From NCBI GenBank assembly GCA_964571695.1, contig CAZNDG010000007.1, positions 1 to 64,000 of the forward strand: a DNA stretch of 64,000 bases, written 5' to 3'. Position numbers and translations under genes: made by a program. This document shows positions 52,804-61,340 of the stretch, in pieces (positions within the stretch are counted from its first letter, which is position 1; every line of letters starts with the position of its first letter). Origin of the DNA: UBA8958 sp964571695 (GTDB lineage: Bacteria; Desulfobacterota; Syntrophia; Syntrophales; UBA8958). Under the pieces are notes generated by a model. The model did no database searches and had not been told where the DNA came from. It worked only from the letters and a program-made list of their open reading frames with translations.

Positions 52804-54956
52804 TTCCTGGTCATGGTGAACACACCGTCCCATTCCCCTTCCGGAGGATGCTCCTTAAGATCCTGGCAGCGCTGAATATACAGCGTCGCAGGCGGATCGT
52901 CCGGACGAATTTCCATAACGCTCTGAAATGCCGCGATACCTTCATCCCAGCGGGCGGCCTTGTAGTGCGCCAGTCCCGCATGGAAGCGCCCGATGTATTC
53001 CTCGTGTTCCGCCGCATCCTTCCGCTCGCAGATCAACTCGTAGATCTTCACGGGCAGCTTCTTTCCCTTAACACGCACCGCGTCCAGCTCCCGACAGAAC
53101 ATCTCCTCTTTCACAACCCCATAGGTGTATTCACTGATGACGATATGGGTACCGTACTCCTTGTTGATCCCCTCGAGGCGGGAGCTGAGATTCACGTTGT
53201 CGCCCATGACGGTATAATCGAAGCGCATATTGGAGCCCATGTTGCCTACGACCATGTCACCGCTGTTGATGCCGACCCCGATGTCCACAAAGGGGCGCCC
53301 TTCCGCCGCCCATTTCCGCTGCAACCCCTTGAGGGTCGCCATCATCTCCAGGGCGGTCCGGCAACTTCGCAGGGCATGGTCAGGCTGGTCCACCGGAGCG
53401 CCAAAAACGGCCATGATGGCATCGCCGATATATTTGTCGAGAAGCCCCTCGTATTTGAAGACGATATCGGTCATGGCCGTCAGGTACTCATTGAGGAGGT
53501 GGACGAGTTCCTCCGGGGTCAACTTTTCCGAAATGGTGGTGAAGCCACGGATATCGGAAAACATGACGGTAAGGTCCTTCTTGTCGCCCCCCAGTTTCAG
53601 TTTAGTGGGATCCTTGAGCAGTTCGTTGATGACCGAGGCCGTCAGATAATACTGAAAGGCCCCGCGGATCTTCTTCTTTTCCCGCTCTTCCGTAAAATAC
53701 CGGTAAACGGTGATGACCAGATAGATTGTCATCATGGTCAGGACGGGATAGACCATGTTGAGCCAGGTATTGTATTTGGCAAAAATGATCGTGTTCCCAG
53801 CCACAAAACCACCGAGAAGGACCATAACAAGAAGAATGCCTTGGAGGGCCTTAAGCCGGGGGATTGTGATCCCGATGATCATGCCGAAAACAATGATGCC
53901 GCAGATGTCTATGAAGGTCGTCCAGGCGGATTGTTCCAGAAAATTGCCCTGGAGGATGTTTTCCACGACGGTGGCATGAAGTTCCACCCCGGGATATACG
54001 GGACTGAAGGGGGTAACCCGGAGATCGTAGATGCCCGTGGCGGTAGCCCCGACAACGACTATCTTGTCTTTGACAAGATCGGGTGAGATACGTCCCGCAA
54101 TAAGATCGGAGATGGAATAGTGGGGAAAGGTCTTGGCGGGCCCCAGATAATTGATCAAAAGCCGGCCGCTTTCATCGGTAGGGATCCGCAGGTCTCCGAG
54201 CGTGATGCCGTCCACGCCGAACTCGGCCATATTGAGTACGATCATGGGATAATCGAGATACTGCATGAGGAGGGCAATGGGCAAGGAGTAGTAAAAATTG
54301 TCCTGAAACTTTATAACCAGGGGCGACCAGCGGATGACCCCGTCAGGATCAGGAAACGCGTTAAAATAACCACTGTTCTCTCCTGATTCCGCTATCTCCT
54401 TTATGCTGGGAACCGGGGCATGGGCCTTGATGAGATTGTAGTTTCCATCATGACCCTTTACCCGAACCATGGAATACATGGAACCAGCGATAAGCGATCC
54501 CGAAGCATTGATGTATTCCTCGCTGAGAAACTCCACGTCTTTCATGGAGGTATGAAAAAAATAACCGAGGCTGACATTCTTCGCATCCTTAACGGATTTT
54601 GCCAGAATGGCGTCGGCGGATGGACCGGTGCTCTGCTCCGGTTCGGCAAAGACGATATCGAATCCTACCGCCTTGGCGCCGTATTCTTTGAGGGAGTCCA
54701 CCAATTTCGCCGTCATCGATCGCGACCAGGGCCAGCGGCCGATCTCGCTGAGGCTCTTTTCATCGACGGTGGCGATGACCACCTGGCCACTGGTGGGTAA
54801 TGGCCCCCTGGATACCATGCGCAAGTCCAATGCCTTCAATTCCATGAAACGCAGAAAGTTTGGATCCAGGAAAAACGCGACCAAGGCAAGTATCACCAGG
54901 GCAATGGAAATCTTGAGCGGTGATAAAGTCATTATGTTTTTGATAGATATTTTCAT
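52800..54956 (-). CDS. CHASE2-domain class III adenylate/guanylate cyclase
   Basis: 718 residues. After an N-terminal membrane helix (ISIALVILALVAFFLDP) comes an extracytoplasmic CHASE2 sensor (about 40-330: VVIATVDEKSLSEIGRWPW and KAVGFDIVFAEPE are typical), then three helices and a cyclase domain with VMFSDIRGFTTISEKL (metal Asp), KYIGDAIMAVFGAP (second Asp), DYTVMGDNVNLSSRLEG and the Asn/Arg pair of the transition-state site. A TPR-like tail ends PPEGEWDGVFTMTRK. The start at 54956 follows AAGG; a longer frame upstream is not coding. It is the first gene of the envelope run and has a strong promoter. Confidence 0.92.
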   Translation of the reverse strand: MKISIKNIMTLSPLKISIALVILALVAFFLDPNFLRFMELKALDLRMVSRGPLPTSGQVVIATVDEKSLSEIGRWPWSRSMTAKLVDSLKEYGAKAVGFDIVFAEPEQSTGPSADAILAKSVKDAKNVSLGYFFHTSMKDVEFLSEEYINASGSLIAGSMYSMVRVKGHDGNYNLIKAHAPVPSIKEIAESGENSGYFNAFPDPDGVIRWSPLVIKFQDNFYYSLPIALLMQYLDYPMIVLNMAEFGVDGITLGDLRIPTDESGRLLINYLGPAKTFPHYSISDLIAGRISPDLVKDKIVVVGATATGIYDLRVTPFSPVYPGVELHATVVENILQGNFLEQSAWTTFIDICGIIVFGMIIGITIPRLKALQGILLVMVLLGGFVAGNTIIFAKYNTWLNMVYPVLTMMTIYLVITVYRYFTEEREKKKIRGAFQYYLTASVINELLKDPTKLKLGGDKKDLTVMFSDIRGFTTISEKLTPEELVHLLNEYLTAMTDIVFKYEGLLDKYIGDAIMAVFGAPVDQPDHALRSCRTALEMMATLKGLQRKWAAEGRPFVDIGVGINSGDMVVGNMGSNMRFDYTVMGDNVNLSSRLEGINKEYGTHIVISEYTYGVVKEEMFCRELDAVRVKGKKLPVKIYELICERKDAAEHEEYIGRFHAGLAHYKAARWDEGIAAFQSVMEIRPDDPPATLYIQRCQDLKEHPPEGEWDGVFTMTRK

Positions 54957-54987
54957 AGTCATCCTTATCTTCAACAAATAGGGGTGA

Positions 54988-55016
54988 ATTCTAAATAAAC
55001 CACCTTGTCTTGTCAA
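54988..55016 (-). promoter_or_regulatory. Sigma-70 promoter for the cyclase-alr-ddl run
   Basis: On the minus strand TTGACA (55016-55011), 17 bases, TAGAAT (54993-54988). The start would lie near 54981, about 25 bases before the cyclase ATG. Confidence 0.75.
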
Positions 55017-55064
55017 GGTAAATGGCCGCTTTGCAAACATGCCTTAAGTCTTGACAAGACAAGG
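55003..55064. repeat. 15-bp perfect inverted repeat spanning two divergent -35 boxes
   Basis: CCTTGTCTTGTCAAG (55003-55017) is the exact reverse complement of CTTGACAAGACAAGG (55050-55064), with 32 bases between. Each arm contains the TTGACA of one of the two divergent promoters, so a protein binding the arms would control both. Confidence 0.8.
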
Positions 55065-55079
55065 ATGTTGGGATAAAAG
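55051..55079 (+). promoter_or_regulatory. Sigma-70 promoter for tRNA-Thr
   Basis: TTGACA (55051-55056), 17 bases, TAAAAG (55074-55079). The start would lie near 55086, about 14 bases before the tRNA 5' end. Confidence 0.65.
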
Positions 55080-55099
55080 CTCGACACGTTCACACGTTC

Positions 55100-55175
55100 G
55101 CCGATGTAGCTCAGCCGGCAGAGCAGCTGATTCGTAATCAGCAGGTCGGCAGTTCGAACCTGCCCATCGGCTCCA
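55100..55175 (+). tRNA. tRNA-Thr (anticodon CGT)
   Basis: The acceptor GCCGATG pairs with CATCGGC (55165-55171); the anticodon stem GCTGA/TCAGC frames TTCGTAA; the T loop is GTTCGAACC; CCA is encoded at 55173-55175. Length 76 nt. Confidence 0.95.
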
Positions 55176-55183
55176 GATAAATC

Positions 55184-55224
55184 AAGGGGTTAACCAAAGA
55201 GTATGGTTGACCCCTTCGCCTTTA
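55184..55224 (+). terminator. Terminator after tRNA-Thr
   Basis: AAGGGGTTAACCA (55184-55196) pairs with TGGTTGACCCCTT (55204-55216) with one G-T pair, followed by a weak T stretch. The left arm and its flank match the terminator of the tRNA-Arg/Ser cluster. Confidence 0.65.
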
Positions 55225-55591
55225 CGGGCCGATCTGGTCCCGCCTTAATTGTGTATAATGAGAGCTTTGCGTTACCGCGGTAAAATGATTCGCAAGCAGC
55301 GAATCAAATGTTTTTCGCCGTTTTCTTGATTGAACTTAACGCCTGGTAATGAATAAGATTTGTACGTTATCCATTGAGAAGCGAAAAGATTTCTGAGCCG
55401 CGGCGAAGCCATTTTTCAAAGGTCTAATAACCTGGGAATCTATGGGAAAGATTCATACCATGCCCGCCGGCAAACCGAAAATACCTGTCGTAATAATTAT
55501 GGGGCAATGAAATTTCCATAATGCAGAGGCATATCAAGAACTTCGAGGACCATGATTTGTACCGGATCACAAAGAAGAAACAGAGGGACAA
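55225..55591. other. Intergenic region before the DUF4410 gene
   Basis: About 365 bases with a TATAAT at 55254-55259 that lacks a good -35 partner. No ORF with a ribosome-binding site and no structured RNA was recognised. Confidence 0.35.
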
Positions 55592-56308
55592 ATGAAAGAA
55601 CACAAAAACAGAAAATCGCCATTTTGGGTGGGATTGTTCACTGCCTGCGTCCTTCTTTCCGTTCTGCTCTCCTCCGGATCAGCCACCGGGGAAGAGCAAG
55701 GGGGGCAGGCACCGAAAAAATCGTTGGATCGCCCCAAGGTGGTTTACGTGGCTGATTTCTCACTCCATGTGGAGGGTGGCGGCAATGAAGGCCGTGGCCC
55801 GCTCCAGGTGAGAAAGAGGGTGCACGACAAATTGGATTTGCGGATGCAAGAGAGCCCTCAGGACAAAGCCAGCAAAGTTGTCGATGTTCTTGCCCAATCC
55901 ATCGTTCAGGGGTTGAATGTCAGGAGCGTCAAGGCAGTCAGATATCCGGGACGGACGAGACTGCCCGCCCAAAGTTGGCTCCTGGAGGGTGAATTCGTGG
56001 AGTACGACGAGGGAGATCGCCTGAAAAGGACGATAATCGGTTTCGGCAGTGGCGCGGCAGACATGGAAGTCCTGATGAAAGTGAGCGAAGTGACTGATGG
56101 CGGGTTGAAACTCCTGTTCGATTCGGCAATGGACGGGAAAAAGAACAGAATGCCGGGAGCCGCCGTAACGATGAATCCTTACGTAGCGGGGGCTAAATTC
56201 GTCATGACCAAAACGGCTCCGGATCGGGAGGTTAAGAAGCTCGGCACACGGATCGCCGCTACCCTCGCCGATGCCATTGAGGGATCGACGGCAAAAACTC
56301 GACCTTAG
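55592..56308 (+). CDS. Exported DUF4410 protein
   Basis: 238 residues. A signal peptide (FWVGLFTACVLLSVLLSSGSA) is followed by a domain that matches the DUF4410 pattern: VVYVADFSL, a helix (VVDVLAQSIVQGLNV), LLEGEFVEYDEGDRLKR and IIGFGSGAADMEV, where the GFGSG turn is characteristic. The function of the family is unknown; members are periplasmic or lipoproteins in Gram-negatives. AGAGGGA precedes the ATG. It is apparently a single gene. Confidence 0.8.
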   Translation: MKEHKNRKSPFWVGLFTACVLLSVLLSSGSATGEEQGGQAPKKSLDRPKVVYVADFSLHVEGGGNEGRGPLQVRKRVHDKLDLRMQESPQDKASKVVDVLAQSIVQGLNVRSVKAVRYPGRTRLPAQSWLLEGEFVEYDEGDRLKRTIIGFGSGAADMEVLMKVSEVTDGGLKLLFDSAMDGKKNRMPGAAVTMNPYVAGAKFVMTKTAPDREVKKLGTRIAATLADAIEGSTAKTRP

Positions 56309-56769
56309 CGAGGCTTGAATAAAGACTTGCCTTTACAGGATACGGCTGCATTTAACATGGCGGCCCTCCGCTACGGTAAGAGAGTATTCATAAATGATGA
56401 TCTCTTGAAACAAACAGAAGGGAGACACGGGACGATTGCTAAACGCCCTAAAGGCTTCCACCGGAAAGTTGCTTCGCGGTTTGCCCGAGGTCGGCAAGCG
56501 CCCGGACGTTAACGGAACCGCTGTTCAGCGCACCGGACAACAAACTCGCGGGATATTTCTTTCAAGGGCTTTAAAGATTCGTTGAAAGAAGCTCCGTTCT
56601 ACCGGTCGATACTATCCGGATCCTCGACGTGCCAATTTTGATAATCCGTATCTATTTCAACATCATACACAATTACAACCATCTATTTTTAGCGATTGGC
56701 ACGCTCCTCGCATTATCTAAAGTCAAACGGAAGACAAAAAAAATAAATAATAAACGGAGGACACAGAAG
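56309..56769. other. Intergenic region before the small membrane protein gene
   Basis: About 460 bases. An open stretch near 56436-56580 reads plausibly as protein (LKASTGKLLRGLPEVGKRPD) but has no start signal, so it may be gene debris. The last 130 bases are AT-rich and probably hold the promoter for the next gene; I cannot place a convincing -35/-10 pair. Confidence 0.35.
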
Positions 56770-57045
56770 ATGAAAAAGACATTAGGAACGATGGTAGCGG
56801 CAATAGTGGTGGTTCTTTGCACCGGGACTTTCGCCCTGGCCGAGTATGCGGCGGCGGGCGTGGCCAACTTCCCTTACTTCCAGCTTGGTTGCCTGATCAT
56901 TGGCGGCATGACCGTCATCAGCCTGAAGCACAAGTATGAGAAGATGTACACCGGCGAGGTTGCCGGGGTCTTCGCCCTCTACACCGTCCTGATCGCCCTC
57001 TTCACCAATCCGGTGATCGAAGGCATCAAGAACCTGGTCGGCTGA
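56770..57045 (+). CDS. Small exported or inner-membrane protein, unknown
   Basis: 91 residues behind GGAGG nine bases upstream. A cleavable signal (GTMVAAIVVVLCTGTFALA) is followed by two hydrophobic segments (FPYFQLGCLIIGGMTVISL and VAGVFALYTVLIALF) joined by a basic loop, KHKYEKMYTGE. I know no family. Frequent use of preferred C- and G-ending codons, an AT-rich upstream region and a strong terminator suggest a highly expressed single gene. A longer frame from 56629 includes non-coding sequence. Confidence 0.72.
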   Translation: MKKTLGTMVAAIVVVLCTGTFALAEYAAAGVANFPYFQLGCLIIGGMTVISLKHKYEKMYTGEVAGVFALYTVLIALFTNPVIEGIKNLVG

Positions 57046-57146
57046 GAATGGAGCAGTGGGAGGCGTAATCGCGCCGTAACGAGGTTGGACCTCTCCTGAT
57101 GCTTAAGAAATACGGGCACTGACCGTTCAGGATGTGTCCCAAAAAA

Positions 57147-57188
57147 GCCCCCTGATGAAACCGGTTCGCCAGGGGGCCTTTCTTTTTC
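57147..57188 (+). terminator. Terminator after the small membrane protein gene
   Basis: GCCCCCTG (57147-57154) pairs with CAGGGGGC (57170-57177), then CTTTCTTTTT. The loop can extend the pairing (AACC/GGTT). Confidence 0.8.
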
Positions 57189-57355
57189 TCATTACGTTTA
57201 ACGGTAATATCAACCCACATGCTCGGGCCGGGCGCTAAGAAAGATAAAAATTTCAGATATTTATGGAAATTTTCATCTAAAGGGTAATGATCCAGAACAG
57301 CGGCGCTCTCCATCTCGCCCGATGGGGCCGTAGATACTCCGCAGGATGAGCTTGC

Positions 57356-59617
57356 CTATTTTGAGTCCATAATCCATACCCCATCCCATGCATCGACCGG
57401 CGGATTTACCTTCAGCAGCTCGCACCGCTCGATGTACATCCGGCAAATGTCGTCGGTGGGATTGAGTTCCAGGGTCTTGCGAAAAGACATGATGGCCCGG
57501 TCCCAATGCCGCTGACGGTACTTCCGCAGGCCGTCCTGAAACTGACTGACCGCATCCATTAGATTGGGAAAGGTTTCCGGTGTGTGGTAGTCGAGGACCT
57601 CGTAAACGGCCACGGGCTCCGTCTTGCCCTTGACCACCACGCTATCCACCTGCCGGATCCGGTAGGTCCCCCGGAGTCTTTTGTAGGTGTTTTCACTGAT
57701 GAGAATTTGCGCGTGATAACGTTTGCAAAGGCTTTCCAGACGGGAGGCGAGATTGACGCCATCGCCGATGAGGGTGTAGTCCATCCGCTTGGGGGAGCCG
57801 ATGTTTCCGGAAACGATCACGTCGGTATTCAGCCCCAAACCCATCTTCACCGGTTGTTTTCCCTGGGAAAGCCGCTCCCTGTTCCAGTTTTCCAGGGCAT
57901 CGATCATGGCGATGGCCGCCCGCACCGCCCGGTCTTCGTCGTCGCCATGGGAAATGGGAATGCCGAAGGCGGCCATGATGGCGTCTCCGATAAATTTATC
58001 CAGCATCCCGCCTTCCCGTTGGATACACTCCACCATAATGGTGAAATACTCGTTCAGGAGCGACACGGTACCCTGAGCGCCCAGCTCTTCGGTAAGCGTG
58101 GTGAACTGGCGGATGTCAGAAAAAAGAATCGTGGCCCGCGTACTCTTGCCGCCCAGGATGTCCTCTCCGCGATCGAGAAGCTGATCCGCCAATCCCGGAT
58201 CCATATACCGGGACATTGTTGATTTCACCCGTTTTTCCGCGCTGATATCATCGATGATGATCATGACGCCCAGTTTCCTCTTCTCAACGCTCGTCAAGGG
58301 CATGATGGTGACATTGGCCGCCACCTTGTTCGTCCCGAAGCACAGCTCCGCATCCATGGTCAAATCGGGATTTCTCGTTTCCTCCACCCGGATGATCTTC
58401 TCGTGCATCCAGGCGTTGCCTTTTGAAAAAAAATCCGCGACGGAACGATCCAGGACATCCTGGGCTTCGAGTTGCATGATCCTGAGCCCGGCGGCGTTGC
58501 AGGTCACGATCCGCCCCTCTTCGTTGAGGGTGATGACGCCATTGGACATGCTCTCCAGCATGCCCTCGTTGTAATTCTTCATGTTTTGGATGTCATCGAA
58601 GAGTTTGGCGTTTTCCAGGGCGATGGATACCTGGGCGGTAAAGGCCCGGAGCCGTGATTCGTCTTCTCTGGAAAACGGGCCGCCCCGTTTGTTGAGGACC
58701 TGGGTCACCCCGATGATCTTACCGGATTTGTTGACCACGGGCACGCAGAGGATGGATCTGGTGAAAAAACCGGTTTTCCGGTCAAAGGCGGGGTTGAAGC
58801 GTAAGTCGGCATAGGCGTATGGGATATTGATCGTTTCCCCGGACTGAAAAACGGCGCCGGCGATCCCGAGATGATTGGGAAGGCGGATCTCCATGGCCCC
58901 CAGCCCTTCTCCGACCTTGGAAAACAATTCGTTGCGCTTTTCATCGTTGAGGAAGAGGGTCGAACGTTCGGCGTTGAGCATCCGCGTTGCCTCGGACATG
59001 ACCTTGGCAAGCAGGCTGCCCAGATCGATCTCCGCCGTGACATTGGAGACCAGGTCGAAAAATTCCATTTCTTTGGCCCGGAACTTGCGCATCTTTTCCA
59101 CAATTCCAATGCTCTGGAGGGTGATGGCCGCCTGGGTGGTCATGGACTGCAAGAGCCCCATGTCTTCACGGGTAAAGCGCCCCCGTTTCTTGTTGAGCAT
59201 CTGGGCGGCGCCGATCACCTCCCCCTTCATGGTCCGGATGGGGACGCAAAGGATGCTTTTCGTGTTGTAACCGGTCTTTTCGTCCACGGAGCGATTGAAA
59301 CGTTCATCGGCATAGGCGTCGTGGACGATGATGCTTTCCCCGGTCGTGAATACATGACCGGCAATGCCACTATTGTTGATTATCCTGATCTCCCGCTGAA
59401 AATTACCCTGGGCTATCCGGGAGTACAATTCCCCCGTTTCCGGGTCGTTCAGGAATATCGTCCCCCGGTCCGCCTTGATTTCCCGGGTGGTTATTTCCAC
59501 CAGGACGGCGAGCATCTCGTCCAGGGTTTCGTAGGTCGCCATGGTTTGGGCGACATTGAGCAGCAATTCCGCCTGGTATAGCCGGATCTCCTTATCGAGG
59601 TGATTATCCTTTTTCAT
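57356..59617 (-). CDS. GAF-GAF-PAS class III adenylate/guanylate cyclase
   Basis: 753 residues, soluble. GAF one (about 15-170: RGTIFLNDPETGELYSRIA, LCVPIRTMKGEVIGAAQMLN) and GAF two (about 205-355: RSTLFLNDEKRNELFSKVG, LCVPVVNKSGKIIGVTQVLN) are followed by a PAS domain (about 370-490: GVITLNEEGRIVTCNAAGL) and a cyclase domain with ILFSDIRQFTTLTEEL, KFIGDAIMAAFGIP and DYTLIGDGVNLASRLES. The tail is TPR-like and ends PPVDAWDGVWIMDSK, closely matching the tail of the CHASE2 cyclase in this window. The ATG at 59617 follows GGAGGAG directly. It overlaps the coiled-coil gene by 14 bases. Confidence 0.92.
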   Translation of the reverse strand: MKKDNHLDKEIRLYQAELLLNVAQTMATYETLDEMLAVLVEITTREIKADRGTIFLNDPETGELYSRIAQGNFQREIRIINNSGIAGHVFTTGESIIVHDAYADERFNRSVDEKTGYNTKSILCVPIRTMKGEVIGAAQMLNKKRGRFTREDMGLLQSMTTQAAITLQSIGIVEKMRKFRAKEMEFFDLVSNVTAEIDLGSLLAKVMSEATRMLNAERSTLFLNDEKRNELFSKVGEGLGAMEIRLPNHLGIAGAVFQSGETINIPYAYADLRFNPAFDRKTGFFTRSILCVPVVNKSGKIIGVTQVLNKRGGPFSREDESRLRAFTAQVSIALENAKLFDDIQNMKNYNEGMLESMSNGVITLNEEGRIVTCNAAGLRIMQLEAQDVLDRSVADFFSKGNAWMHEKIIRVEETRNPDLTMDAELCFGTNKVAANVTIMPLTSVEKRKLGVMIIIDDISAEKRVKSTMSRYMDPGLADQLLDRGEDILGGKSTRATILFSDIRQFTTLTEELGAQGTVSLLNEYFTIMVECIQREGGMLDKFIGDAIMAAFGIPISHGDDEDRAVRAAIAMIDALENWNRERLSQGKQPVKMGLGLNTDVIVSGNIGSPKRMDYTLIGDGVNLASRLESLCKRYHAQILISENTYKRLRGTYRIRQVDSVVVKGKTEPVAVYEVLDYHTPETFPNLMDAVSQFQDGLRKYRQRHWDRAIMSFRKTLELNPTDDICRMYIERCELLKVNPPVDAWDGVWIMDSK

Positions 59618-60041
59618 TCTCCTCCAATCTGCTGCGCAGGACGACAATCGCCTCGCGGAGTTGTTGCTTTTCGTCGTTATCGGTGCGGCGGATCATGGTC
59701 ATTTCATCTTCATGGCTGATTTTCTCTTTCTCCAGTTCTTGACGCATTGCATTCACCATTTGCCGCAACTGGACGACTTCATCATGATGGCCCGCGAGCA
59801 GGCGCTGTCTTTCCCGATCATGATCGATGGCCATCTTCTCCATGACCAGACGCAAAGAGTTTACCGTATCCTTGAGTTGTTTGATCTCGTCATGGGCCCC
59901 CGCCAGGGCTTTCTGAATCTCGCCGGCACGGCCGATATTTTCCTTTTCCAGTTCTTCCCTGAGGGCGGTGATCGTTTCTTTCAGGAAACGGATCTCCAAC
60001 CGGGTCTGGTACAGTTCATCTCCGGACATAACCATTTCCAT
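59604..60041 (-). CDS. Coiled-coil protein coupled to the GAF cyclase
   Basis: 145 residues, almost wholly a heptad-repeat helix with three similar units: L-x-x-T-I-T-A-L-R-E-E-L-E-K-E, LKDTVNSLRLVMEKMAIDHD and LRQMVNAMRQELEKEKISHE, each about 37 residues apart. No membrane or catalytic part. Its end overlaps the cyclase start, so it is made in step with the enzyme and may serve as its dimerisation or localisation partner. The start among the ATGs at 60041 to 60026 is uncertain. Confidence 0.78.
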   Translation of the reverse strand: MEMVMSGDELYQTRLEIRFLKETITALREELEKENIGRAGEIQKALAGAHDEIKQLKDTVNSLRLVMEKMAIDHDRERQRLLAGHHDEVVQLRQMVNAMRQELEKEKISHEDEMTMIRRTDNDEKQQLREAIVVLRSRLEENEKG

Positions 60042-60146
60042 TTTCCAGGGCCGATCGGAGAGATTCGAGGGGCGCCGATTTCCTCGTTACCTCGCGGGCC
60101 GCATATTTATCGTTGACGGAACAACGGTTTTTCAAATAATCCGCGC

Positions 60147-61154
60147 TTATGGATAACCGTTAGGATGGCGTGACTGCCAGCGCCAGGCATCGGCGCACAT
60201 CTCCTCGGGCCCGCGCACGGCCTGCCAGTTCAGATCCTTTTTTGCCAATCCCGGATCGGCATAGCAGACGGCGACATCACCGGGACGCCGGCCCACGATT
60301 TCATGGGGGATCATCCTGGCCGCGGCCCTTTCAAAGGCCCGGATCATCTCCAGGACACTGTAGCCCCGGCCCGTCCCGAGATTGTAGATGCCGAAATCGG
60401 TGTCCGCAAGGCACTCCAGGGCCTTCAGATGACCCCGGGCGAGATCCACGACATGGATGTAGTCCCGGACCCCCGTTCCGTCGGGGGTGGGGTAATCATT
60501 TCCAAAGACGCGGAGACGGTCCAGCTTGCCCACGGCCACCTGGCTGATGTAGGGCATGAGGTTGTTGGGGATGCCGGCCGGATCCTCCCCCATCAAGCCG
60601 CTCTCATGGGCACCTACGGGATTGAAATAGCGCAGGAGGATCACACGCCAGGCGGGATCGGACGCCTTCTGGTCTCGGAGGATCTGTTCGATCATCATCT
60701 TCGTCCGACCGTAGGGGTTGGTGGGGCCCAGAGGAAAATCCTCCCGAATGGGCACAGTGGCCGGGTCGCCGTAAACCGTGGCTGAAGAGCTGAACACGAG
60801 GCGTTTCAAACCATGGCCTGCCATGACTTCGCAGAGGGCGAGGGTCGAGCCGACATTGTTTTCATAGTAAAGTAGGGGCTGGGTTACGGACTCTCCCACC
60901 GCCTTGAGACCGGCGAAATGTATCACCGCGTCGCCGGGATGGGCTTCAAATACCGTCCTGAGGAAGCTTCGGTCCCGGCAATCGCCGTGAAAAAACACCG
61001 GCCGGCGCCCGGTGATGGTTTCGATCCGGGACAGCACGCTGACCTTGCTGTTGGAAAGATTATCCATGATGACGACTTCATGGCCCGCCCGCAACAGTTC
61101 CACGCAGGTGTGACTGCCTATGTAACCGGCGCCGCCGGTGACGAGTATCTTCAT
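60147..61154 (-). CDS. galE: UDP-glucose 4-epimerase
   Basis: 335 residues. NAD-binding VTGGAGYIGSHTCVELL, DNLSNSK, HFAGLKAVGESV, the catalytic Ser and Tyr-x3-Lys in SSSATVYG and NPYGRTKMMIE, and substrate elements RYFNPVGAHESG and PTPDGTGVRDYIHV are all present. It interconverts UDP-glucose and UDP-galactose for surface polysaccharides. It is a single gene, divergent from hsp20. Confidence 0.96.
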   Translation of the reverse strand: MKILVTGGAGYIGSHTCVELLRAGHEVVIMDNLSNSKVSVLSRIETITGRRPVFFHGDCRDRSFLRTVFEAHPGDAVIHFAGLKAVGESVTQPLLYYENNVGSTLALCEVMAGHGLKRLVFSSSATVYGDPATVPIREDFPLGPTNPYGRTKMMIEQILRDQKASDPAWRVILLRYFNPVGAHESGLMGEDPAGIPNNLMPYISQVAVGKLDRLRVFGNDYPTPDGTGVRDYIHVVDLARGHLKALECLADTDFGIYNLGTGRGYSVLEMIRAFERAAARMIPHEIVGRRPGDVAVCYADPGLAKKDLNWQAVRGPEEMCADAWRWQSRHPNGYP

Positions 61155-61340
61155 ATCCTTATCCTCAATGATTCTTTAGGGACTCCACGGGCAATTACCC
61201 CATCGTCATAGAAGTTCTTATCATATTAATCACGCCGAGGCTGCAAATTTTTACTCCCTTCCCGGCGACGGGAAACTTGACATCTCGTGATGATGATATA
61301 TCATGCGGGCTAATAATCCATGAAAAGGACGGATCGAAAA

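Noticed and set aside
56315..56512. 65-codon plus-strand ORF after the DUF4410 gene
   Set aside because: No ribosome-binding site and no recognisable fold; a different frame in the same stretch looks slightly more protein-like, so neither is convincing.
61277..61302. TTGACA with TATATC upstream of hsp20 as a promoter
   Set aside because: The spacing is only 14 bases, too short for sigma-70; the palindrome there is mentioned under hsp20 instead.
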